Of a DNA stretch of 64,000 nt, positions 1-7,177 are shown piece after piece. How positions within the stretch are numbered: position 1 is the first letter of the stretch; each line of letters begins with the position of its first letter. The translations under genes were made by a program, and so were the position numbers. The notes under the pieces are model-generated. The model was not told where the DNA came from, did no database searches, and saw only the letters and a list, made by a program, of their open reading frames with translations. Source of the stretch: DATFJT01 sp965230755 (GTDB lineage Bacteria; Bacteroidota; Bacteroidia; Chitinophagales; Saprospiraceae); NCBI GenBank assembly GCA_965230755.1, contig CBDDLT010000016.1, positions 248,001 through 312,000 on the forward strand, read 5' to 3'.

Positions 1-1
1 A

Positions 2-826
2 CACGTCAATACCTATACAGATGTTGCTAGAAAAGTCAATAAGTCCATGCACGGTGATGATCCGTCTTTTGATAGACTTCCTGGTAACCGGGAAGAAGCT
101 GCCCAATACTTATTGCTTTATGAAATGTCTTTGCCTTTCGGATTAGACCTCAATAATCAGATCAATGTCGATAAATCTGAAACTAGGTTTACCGTAACTG
201 TAGATAACATCACGGCCAAAGAATTAATTAAGCTGAGTGAAGATGGGGAGCAATGGCTTAGTGATCACGGTATCCAAGGGGAAAGCAATCTTGGAATTAG
301 TACAGCAATCATGTTTGCACATTTGACGCAGAGACAAATTTCGAATATGTCCAAAGGTGCTCTTTGGGCGGTGATTTTAATTTCCATAGTGCTCATTATC
401 GCATTGAGAAGTTGGAGATTAGGTCTCCTCAGCGTTATTCCCAACGTAATGCCAATTGCCTTTGGGTTTGGTTTGTGGTATTTCATGGACGGCCAAATCA
501 CGAGTGGTCTAGCCATAGTTTTCAGTATAACCATCGGAATTGTTGTAGATGATACGGTACACTTATTCTCTAAATATCTTAGAGCTCGAAGAGAGCAAAA
601 TAAGTCAGTAGAAGATTCGATCCGCTATGCCTTTACGACAGTTGGAATGGCGGTGATCACCACATCAATTGTGCTTTCTGCGGGATTTTTCATTCTAGGA
701 TTTTCATTGTTTACGATGAATTCAGGAATGGCGAAGTTGTCCGCTATAACCATTATTCTAGCTTTAATAATTGATTTGCTATTCTTGCCAACGCTATTGC
801 TGGCCATCGATAAACGTAAATCATAG
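2..826 (+). CDS. RND/MMPL-superfamily export permease, C-terminal part (5' end outside window)
   Basis: The frame is open back to base 2, so the gene begins upstream; about 274 C-terminal residues are visible. They show a soluble periplasmic stretch, then five hydrophobic segments beginning near base 360. One segment carries the VVDDTVHLF sequence with paired aspartates typical of the proton-relay helix of RND/MMPL permeases. Known members export lipids, hopanoids or other hydrophobic compounds. The next genes encode a LolA-like periplasmic carrier and an outer-membrane barrel on the same strand, which suggests inner-membrane, periplasm and outer-membrane steps of one export route; this is inference from context. 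An ATG at 47 is in frame but is internal. Confidence 0.85.
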   Translation, partial: HVNTYTDVARKVNKSMHGDDPSFDRLPGNREEAAQYLLLYEMSLPFGLDLNNQINVDKSETRFTVTVDNITAKELIKLSEDGEQWLSDHGIQGESNLGISTAIMFAHLTQRQISNMSKGALWAVILISIVLIIALRSWRLGLLSVIPNVMPIAFGFGLWYFMDGQITSGLAIVFSITIGIVVDDTVHLFSKYLRARREQNKSVEDSIRYAFTTVGMAVITTSIVLSAGFFILGFSLFTMNSGMAKLSAITIILALIIDLLFLPTLLLAIDKRKS

Positions 827-915
827 TAAATGGAACTTATAGAGAATTGAATGGTTTATTCTCTTGAGAAAAGTAAGACTCAAAAAATGTTTTTTAAATA
901 AAATTTTTATCAATT

Positions 916-1691
916 ATGAAACAACTGATTTTGTCAGTTATCGCATTCTTCCTCGTTTGGGGTTTGAGTGCACAGAACAAAGGACTTGAAATTGCAAAAA
1001 AGTACGACGAAGCTTACTCCGGGTGGGGCAGTTATACTTCTACAACTAAAATGATTCTTAAAAATCAACACGGCCAAGAAACTACACGTGATTTAAGTGG
1101 TAAGAATCTGGAGGTAAGCGGTGATGGCGATAAGTCTATGATTGTCTTCAAGAGCCCTAAAGATGTTAAAGGAACTGCAGTACTAACTTATACTCACAAG
1201 GAAGGAGCAGATGACCAATGGTTGTTTTTGCCATCCATCAATAGAGTAAAACGTATCGCGTCCAATAATAAATCGGGCCCATTTGTGGGAAGTGAGTTTG
1301 CTTATGAAGATCTCTCTTCACAGGAGATCGAAAAAATACACTTACAAATACGTTGGTGAAAAAGACTCTGAACGGCGTATCGTGTCAGGTGGTGGAGCAG
1401 GATCCTGTCGATCCTAAATCCGGTTATAAGTTCACACATGTATACTACAATCCCAGTCAAAATTATAGAATTGAACAAATCATATTCTACGACAGGAAGG
1501 GGTCAAAATTTAAGACCTTGGTATACAATGATTACGAGAAATTCAAAGGAAAGTACTGGTATCCCGGAGAGTTGCACATGACCAACCATCAGTCAAAAAA
1601 GGAAACTCGAATTCTTTTTTCTGACTACAACTTTTCAGTCAACCTTGGTGATAATGACTTCAGCCAGGTTAAACTCAAAAGTGCCGGATAA
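916..1691 (+). pseudogene. LolA-like outer-membrane lipoprotein-sorting protein, interrupted by two +1 shifts
   Basis: A signal peptide (MKQLILSVIAFFLVWGLSAQ) is followed by the LolA-like fold of the family placed beside RND exporters, including GSEFAYEDLSSQEIEK. The first frame stops at 1357-1359. The rest (SGYKFTHVYYNP, YDRKG, MTNHQSKKETRILFSDYNF) continues in another frame to 1691. Removing one A from the A6 run at 1331-1336 gives EKYTYKYVGEK, as expected for the family, and removing one more base near 1359-1364 restores TLNGVSCQVVE. So two single-base insertions within about 35 bases separate this from an intact gene of roughly 257 residues. It may be a sequencing error, a recent pseudogene, or a slippage site. 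A single -1 slip at A6 would also join the halves, but through a peptide unlike the family. Confidence 0.75.
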
Positions 1692-1713
1692 TTGGTGATA
1701 ATAGAACAATCAT

Positions 1714-1757
1714 AACCAAGGTTCACAACAATCTACTTCGATGTGAACCTTGGTTTT
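1714..1757 (+). terminator. Rho-independent terminator after the LolA-like gene
   Basis: A perfect 14-bp inverted repeat (AACCAAGGTTCACA, 1714-1727, with its complement at 1742-1755) encloses a 14-base loop and ends in a short T run. It lies 23 bases after the stop of the LolA-like gene and 83 bases before the barrel gene. The barrel therefore probably has its own promoter. Confidence 0.8.
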
Positions 1758-1839
1758 CCCACCCAAACGAAACAGCAGAAATCCCACACACAAATTGGAT
1801 ACAAGTTTTTGATGTTATACTTCAAAAAATAATAGAAAG

Positions 1840-3075
1840 ATGAAAAAAAGCCTACTATTCATTACTGTGTTTTCATTGATCTTAAGTGCTTCTTTTGCAC
1901 AAGATGAAGACAAAAAAGTGAATACATCCTTTGAGCTGGAAATCAACAATGATCACAGAGTATTTTTTAATCCTGGACTTTATCCGGGCCAGGAACAATA
2001 CTACGTCTCTGGTGCTGTTAAACCAGAATTCACCATTGATTGGGCCGATGGTTCACAGCGAATAGTAGGTGATCTTTTTGCCAGATTAAGCTCAGTGGAC
2101 GAGAAAAGAAGTCATTGGGATGTAAGGGAATTATACTACCAATTGTCCAAAAACAACTGGGAGTTCAGTGCGGGTCTTAAGAAAATCTATTGGGGTGTTA
2201 CAGAGTCGGTGCATCTGGTAGATGTTATTAATCAAACAGACCAGGTAGAGAGTTTTGATGGAGAAGCTAAACTCGGTCAGCCCATGTTGCACTATACCCT
2301 GCTATCCAATTTTGGAACCCTGGATGTCTTCTTCTTACCCTACCATCGTTGGCGTACTTTGCCGGGAGAAAATGGTCGTTTTAGATTTCCTATTGTATTG
2401 GAGGCGGACGAGGTTTCCTACGAAAATGATAATGAAGAATGGGATCTGGGTGGGGCATTGCGATATTCGAACTACTTCGGTGTTTTCGATCTGGGCGTTT
2501 CCTATATCTATCACTCCAATAGAGAACCACTTATAAGAGCCAATGAGGCGGGTCAACTAAATCCGTATTATGAGAAAATGCAGCAACTGGGTTTAGACTT
2601 ACAAGCGACGACGGGTTCCATGCTATGGAAACTAGAAGCCATTCAACGCTTTGCGGAATCGGATGACTTTCAGGCCCTCGTAGCCGGAGGAGAATATACC
2701 TTTGGAAACATTGCTAATAAGGGAATTGATATTGGCGTTCTCGCTGAGTTCCTATATGACAATCGTGAGCCCATTGTTTTTGACCTAATGAACGGAGTTA
2801 TTCGCGGTAGTACGGGAACGGCTTTTCAGAAAGATGTCTTTGTAGGAAGTAGACTGGCTTTTAACGATGTCAATGATAGCTCCATCCTTTTTGGGGCCAT
2901 AATAGATACCGAATACAAGGGAAAACTTTTTAGTATTGAAGCGGAAAGAAGATTCTTTAACAATCTAAAAGTTAATCTCGAAGTAAGACTTTTGGATGGA
3001 TTCGAAGAAGAACAACTCTTTTACTTCTTCCGAGATGATAGTTTTACGCAATTATCGGCTAGTTGGTTTTTCTAG
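1840..3075 (+). CDS. Outer-membrane beta-barrel protein, DUF1302-like, of an RND export locus
   Basis: The protein has 411 residues. An N-terminal signal peptide ends at SFAQ (about residue 20). The remainder is a series of alternating aromatic/polar strands typical of an outer-membrane barrel, finishing with the terminal aromatic sequence SASWFF that suits BAM recognition. There is no lipobox and no T9SS domain. Placement after an RND permease and a LolA-like carrier resembles known RND / LolA-like (DUF1329-type) / DUF1302 clusters that move hydrophobic cargo to the outer membrane. Family assignment is by overall pattern and context, and the cargo is unknown. Confidence 0.65.
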   Translation: MKKSLLFITVFSLILSASFAQDEDKKVNTSFELEINNDHRVFFNPGLYPGQEQYYVSGAVKPEFTIDWADGSQRIVGDLFARLSSVDEKRSHWDVRELYYQLSKNNWEFSAGLKKIYWGVTESVHLVDVINQTDQVESFDGEAKLGQPMLHYTLLSNFGTLDVFFLPYHRWRTLPGENGRFRFPIVLEADEVSYENDNEEWDLGGALRYSNYFGVFDLGVSYIYHSNREPLIRANEAGQLNPYYEKMQQLGLDLQATTGSMLWKLEAIQRFAESDDFQALVAGGEYTFGNIANKGIDIGVLAEFLYDNREPIVFDLMNGVIRGSTGTAFQKDVFVGSRLAFNDVNDSSILFGAIIDTEYKGKLFSIEAERRFFNNLKVNLEVRLLDGFEEEQLFYFFRDDSFTQLSASWFF

Positions 3076-3091
3076 TAGGCTTAAATAAAAA

Positions 3092-3120
3092 AAACCATGA
3101 AGCTCTTGGCCTCATGGTTT
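3092..3120. terminator. Bidirectional terminator between convergent genes
   Basis: AAACCATGA at 3092-3100 pairs perfectly with TCATGGTTT at 3112-3120 around an 11-base loop. An A tract precedes the hairpin and T residues follow it, so it can work from either side. It sits between the plus-strand barrel gene and the minus-strand spondin gene. Confidence 0.75.
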
Positions 3121-3145
3121 AACATTTAAAACTAGTAACTTATCA

Positions 3146-4381
3146 TCACGATCTCTCTAGAGTAATTCGAATCATCTCATTTACTGCAGGTACATTATCG
3201 TCAGGATTAGATACTCTGGCTACATCTTTGGTCTCCTCTACCCCGGTGTTGGGTCCGGATTGTCTAGGTGCTTGATTATTCCCAGCTCCCGGATACTCAT
3301 CTACCTCTGTTCCCGACTCGTATAAAGCCGCACTACTTGTAATATCTCCTGAATTCAGATTGCCATCACTATCAAACAAGGCAAAATCATTCAATCCAAT
3401 AAACCAATCATTGCTCTGGACCAACATAAGAGCCAGTGACAAAAGATCCGATTCTTCGGCTGTGAATGTAAAACTGTAAGATTGAGATGGTAATATTGGG
3501 CCCGCGTCGCTTGCTCCGTCAGGGGTATTATAAATGTTATCATAGTTTGAGGGATCACCATCTTCTGCCAAAGCTTCTATAGCGGGAGTACTTGCTCCAT
3601 TTCTTGTAAATATTTCGTTCATTGTTCCTACATTATAGGCACCAGGGGCGAATGGAGAGGACAAACCTGTATTGCCTTCATATTCTGAACCCAGAATAGC
3701 ATTGTTTCCGTCTTCCGCTAAGGCTTCAAGCCCCATAGAAGAAGGGCTTCCTTCTTGAAACATAGGAAACTGACCCATCGAGTGAACGACCCACACTCCA
3801 GGAGCAAAAGGTGTAGCAATGCTCGAAGATGCCGAATTATTGGTTATTGTTAAAGTGAACAAGGTTCCGCCATCATGAGATAAAGTGATTTCCGAAAGTT
3901 CTGCTACGGACGGATAAGAATAACCATCATTTACATCTTCTATTAAGACCACATTTCCATTTTCAGTGGCACCGGTATTAGGGCCAGTTTGTCTCAGAGC
4001 TTGATTAGGGCCGGTTCCTGGCTCTTCATTAACCTCCGTCCCGGCATCCCATAAACTGATCATATCAGTAACATCACCGGTCAACGCTACTCCATCATCA
4101 TTATACAATCTCAAACCGGTGTCATCCGGACCAAGAAATAGGTCATTCGACTGGACAAACATGGTTGCAAACTGAAGATAATGACCTTTTCCTGCATGGA
4201 AACTTACCGATCTACTATCACCTGGAGCTATCGCATCGAAACTGCCAGTTTGAAAATTTGCCTTCTCTGCAAAGACATTGGTGATGGTAATCTTAAGTTG
4301 ATCTGCACTATCCGAATCATCGTCACTACAACTGGAAAGCGCCAGTATAGCACCTAGTGCTAGGATTAGTATTCTGCTCAT
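3146..4381 (-). CDS. Lipoprotein with two spondin_N-type domains
   Basis: The 411-residue protein has a lipoprotein signal (LALSSCSDDD), predicting an outer-membrane anchor after an acidic linker. Two homologous halves follow. Each contains a FVQSND or LVQSND strand, a GTEV.E.PG.G.NQA.RQ(T/S)GPNTG stretch and acidic loops, as in spondin_N (PF06468) domains. A middle segment with APGVWVVHS and LEALAEDGN looks like another copy of the same unit. Spondin domains in bacteria are secreted and of unknown role. A perfect TGTGA-N6-TCACA palindrome lies 57-72 bases upstream of the start, next to a Crp/Fnr regulator gene, so regulation by that protein is likely. Confidence 0.8.
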   Translation of the reverse strand: MSRILILALGAILALSSCSDDDSDSADQLKITITNVFAEKANFQTGSFDAIAPGDSRSVSFHAGKGHYLQFATMFVQSNDLFLGPDDTGLRLYNDDGVALTGDVTDMISLWDAGTEVNEEPGTGPNQALRQTGPNTGATENGNVVLIEDVNDGYSYPSVAELSEITLSHDGGTLFTLTITNNSASSSIATPFAPGVWVVHSMGQFPMFQEGSPSSMGLEALAEDGNNAILGSEYEGNTGLSSPFAPGAYNVGTMNEIFTRNGASTPAIEALAEDGDPSNYDNIYNTPDGASDAGPILPSQSYSFTFTAEESDLLSLALMLVQSNDWFIGLNDFALFDSDGNLNSGDITSSAALYESGTEVDEYPGAGNNQAPRQSGPNTGVEETKDVARVSNPDDNVPAVNEMIRITLERS

Positions 4382-4437
4382 TTTAGTATTTTTTATGAAT
4401 AATTATTACAAAAATGAGGCAGCCGCTTTTCTTTAAA

Positions 4438-4453
4438 TGTGAACTATTTCACA
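4438..4453. promoter_or_regulatory. CRP-type operator TGTGAACTATTTCACA
   Basis: TGTGA and TCACA half-sites are separated by six bases, with AAA before the first half. This matches the enterobacterial CRP consensus exactly in both half-sites. It lies between the 3' end of the Crp/Fnr-family gene and the start of the spondin lipoprotein gene, both on the minus strand, and so falls in the spondin promoter region. No ligand or binding data can be inferred. Confidence 0.6.
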
Positions 4454-4477
4454 CTTAACGCACTTGAAGTGGAAATG

Positions 4478-5146
4478 TCAAAAAATTGACATTTCTTTTA
4501 ACCGTTCTAGATCCAGAATTTCTATTTCTTTTCTTGAAACCCTAACTATGTTTTCATTCTTTAATTCCTTCAGAACCTTATTGATCGATTCTCTGGTGGC
4601 AGCCAAAATAGAGGCCATTTCCTTCTGCGAGAGGTGATTGGGAATTATCAGTGAATTTTCCTCCTTGTACAGATCCCAGATATAACTGACTACTCTGGAT
4701 TTTACATCCTTTCCCACAAGCAAATCCAGCCTTCGCTCTATTTTCCTGATTTTTAATCCAATGAATTTATAAATCGCCGTAGAAAAATTCTCATTATTAC
4801 GCATTAAGCCTTTCATGGTGTCTAGATTCATACTACAAACCGCCGTGTTGTTATCGCAGGCTACTGCGCATTCATTTCTCTCTGCGTCTCCCAGCAATAA
4901 ATTCTCTCCAAACAATCCTCCTTTAGTAATTATTTGACGGACGATTTCATTTCCCTGTTCATCATAATTGATCAACTTCACCTTGCCTCTACTTACCAAA
5001 TAGACATTGTGATCTTTATTCTTTTCGAAATAAATTACGTCCTCCTTGGAATATCTCTTCCCAATATCTTTATCGTAATCGCGTAGCTTCGGAGGACAGA
5101 GTATCTTATAAACATTAATATTTACTAGGCTCCAGAATTTCTCCAT
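4478..5146 (-). CDS. Crp/Fnr-family transcriptional regulator
   Basis: The 222-residue protein has an N-terminal cyclic-nucleotide-binding-type beta roll (about 30-125), a dimerization helix (about 125-150) and a C-terminal winged helix. The HTH spans about 172-197, with Arg185, Glu186 and Lys190 in the recognition helix. This is close to the R-E-x3-R pattern by which E. coli CRP reads TGTGA. There is no N-terminal Cys cluster as in FNR. The cAMP-contact residues are not clearly conserved, so the ligand is open. A CRP-like palindrome lies just downstream of this gene, before the spondin lipoprotein gene. Confidence 0.9.
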   Translation of the reverse strand: MEKFWSLVNINVYKILCPPKLRDYDKDIGKRYSKEDVIYFEKNKDHNVYLVSRGKVKLINYDEQGNEIVRQIITKGGLFGENLLLGDAERNECAVACDNNTAVCSMNLDTMKGLMRNNENFSTAIYKFIGLKIRKIERRLDLLVGKDVKSRVVSYIWDLYKEENSLIIPNHLSQKEMASILAATRESINKVLKELKNENIVRVSRKEIEILDLERLKEMSIF

Positions 5147-5232
5147 TTATTCGTTGATTGTAATAGTAAAGATAACAGAGATAGAAGGTATTTTTCAAGT
5201 CACTACTCAAGGATATTGTCGGTTGACATCAT

Positions 5233-5835
5233 TTAGAAACACTCCCAAACCCAATCTTCAACCGGATATTTCACCTTATAATAATTATAATGCCACCATT
5301 CGGTTCTGATAGAACTAAATCCTGTTTTTTCCATCGCTTCCTTGAGAATTTTACGACGATCCAAAATATCTTGAGCTAATTCAAAATAATCGTGATGAGA
5401 CTCCTTGCCTAAATGATCGAATTCGGAACCCATATACAATTCGACCCCACAACTATCCACTAAACCAATATCCACCGCCATACCTTTATTGTGGTTAGAA
5501 CCTTTCCATGGAGGCGTCACATAACTTGGGTTTGGAAATTTCTTCCATAGCTTCTGTTGAATCTTGCCAGGGCGATAACAGTCAAAAACTTTGAGATAAA
5601 ACCCCTCCTTTTTGATCAATTCTTCCGCTTTTAATAAAGCTGCTGCCACTTCTGGTCTAAGCAAGCACTTAGGACAGGGGTACAATTGTTCCTCTACAAA
5701 ATTTTCAGGACCAGCATATCTTATGTCCAATAAAATCTCGGAATCCAGGGTGTCCAAACTAACCCATTGACCATGTATAATGAAAGGGAATGCGAAAAAT
5801 GCCCACAGCGATAAAATCCAAGATTTACTCTTCAC
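5233..5835 (-). CDS. D-alanyl-D-alanine dipeptidase, VanX/DdpX type (M15D)
   Basis: This 200-residue protein has a signal peptide of about 22 residues, so it acts in the periplasm. It carries the M15D zinc site: SNHNKGMAVD with His115 and Asp122, and EWWH with His182 as third ligand and Glu179 as catalytic base. Arg88 in the YRPG motif corresponds to the VanX transition-state arginine region. The enzyme would split D-Ala-D-Ala for peptidoglycan recycling; there is no vanHA-type ligase nearby to suggest glycopeptide resistance. It overlaps the preceding TlpA-like gene by 11 bases and is the last gene of the minus-strand operon. Confidence 0.88.
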   Translation of the reverse strand: MKSKSWILSLWAFFAFPFIIHGQWVSLDTLDSEILLDIRYAGPENFVEEQLYPCPKCLLRPEVAAALLKAEELIKKEGFYLKVFDCYRPGKIQQKLWKKFPNPSYVTPPWKGSNHNKGMAVDIGLVDSCGVELYMGSEFDHLGKESHHDYFELAQDILDRRKILKEAMEKTGFSSIRTEWWHYNYYKVKYPVEDWVWECF

Positions 5836-7177
5836 TGAATAATTCTTCCATTTTTCTTTCCAAGGCTTCGCCTCTTAAATTCTTGGCAATGATTTGACCC
5901 TCTTGATCTAGTATATAAGTTCTAGGAATGGCCTTTACCTTATAGACATCGGTAGCCAAACTTTTCCATCCTTTCAGATCACTCATGTGTTTCCACTCCA
6001 ATCCATCCTGTTCTATGGCAGCCAACCATTTCTCTTTGGTCTTGTCCAAACTCACGGATAAAACTTCAAAGCCCTGATCCTTGTATTTGTCGTATACCTT
6101 GACCACTGTTGGATTTTCTCTTCGACATGGCCCACACCAAGAAGCCCAAAAATCCAGTAGCAGAATTTGACCTTTAAAATCAGATATTGCTATGGTATCG
6201 CCATTCTGATCCGGCAAACTCATGTCCGGAGCAATTGCCCCAACCATTAGTTTCTTCAATTCATTCATCTCCTTTTCTAGCCTCTGTCCATCAGCTTGAT
6301 ACTGCTTTCCATAGTACTGAAGATATTCATCTGCGTAATGGGCATATACAGATATGTGATCCTTCTTAGTAGCAGAAATAATTGCTCCTAATACAAATTG
6401 ATGTGCTTTAGAAGGCTTTGCAATTCCCACAATTTGTTCTCCAATGATATTTTTCAGTGCTTCCGGTTCTTTAATGAATTTCTGAACCGTATTCACATAT
6501 TTATTCATCGCTTCATACAGGATGGGCATTCTATTGTAGTTATCATCGCCCATATCCACGAAAGAGAAATACTCCTCAGAAAAATACTCTATTTCATTCT
6601 CGTACTTTCCGCCGTGATTTTGATAACTCAAATATAGGTCCGAGGCATAAAAACTTGCCAGAAAAGGATTGGACTCTTTCAAGGTTTGGTGATAACTCAA
6701 TCTTTGCTGATCCATTTCCGCCATCTCGGAAACAACCGCCTTAACTTTAGAACTATCCCTGAAGTACTTTCTATAGCGGTTGATATACTGCCCAAACTCC
6801 TTGGACTCTCTCTTCTTTCTTCTCTCAATTTTAGCGTACTCCTTGTTCAATTCTGAAAGCACCTTACTCGCTCGAATCGAAGAGCAATTTCCCTCAATAA
6901 CCACGGTATCTCCTGGTTGGCCCAATAGGGGTAGTACCTGAGTATTCTTGCTCCCCAGATATAAAAATTTCACCTCACTAATGGCCAATGCATTCAATTC
7001 CCCCGGAACCAGAACGATATCTTGAAATTGGTTAAAGTTTAGGCCATTGAAGTCGTAGAGATAAAGCTTATCATCCTCGCACTCCAGTTTTAAATCCAAA
7101 TACATCGAATCTTGCCCGGCCATAGAAAGCACGGGAATCATCAAAAAAGGGAAAAAGAAAATTAAAAGTTTACTCAT
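5825..7177 (-). CDS. TlpA-family thiol:disulfide oxidoreductase with N-terminal extension
   Basis: The 450-residue protein has a signal peptide, a long helical N-terminal region (about 25-310) seen in Bacteroidota secreted thioredoxins, and a C-terminal AhpC/TSA-TlpA thioredoxin domain. The active site is WCGPC at 347-351 with the cis-proline loop AIPRT near 418. It probably reduces disulfides in the periplasm, for example in cytochrome maturation or on oxidized surface proteins. It overlaps ligA by 8 bases at its start and the dipeptidase by 11 at its end, so these genes are cotranscribed. Confidence 0.88.
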   Translation of the reverse strand: MSKLLIFFFPFLMIPVLSMAGQDSMYLDLKLECEDDKLYLYDFNGLNFNQFQDIVLVPGELNALAISEVKFLYLGSKNTQVLPLLGQPGDTVVIEGNCSSIRASKVLSELNKEYAKIERRKKRESKEFGQYINRYRKYFRDSSKVKAVVSEMAEMDQQRLSYHQTLKESNPFLASFYASDLYLSYQNHGGKYENEIEYFSEEYFSFVDMGDDNYNRMPILYEAMNKYVNTVQKFIKEPEALKNIIGEQIVGIAKPSKAHQFVLGAIISATKKDHISVYAHYADEYLQYYGKQYQADGQRLEKEMNELKKLMVGAIAPDMSLPDQNGDTIAISDFKGQILLLDFWASWCGPCRRENPTVVKVYDKYKDQGFEVLSVSLDKTKEKWLAAIEQDGLEWKHMSDLKGWKSLATDVYKVKAIPRTYILDQEGQIIAKNLRGEALERKMEELFSEE

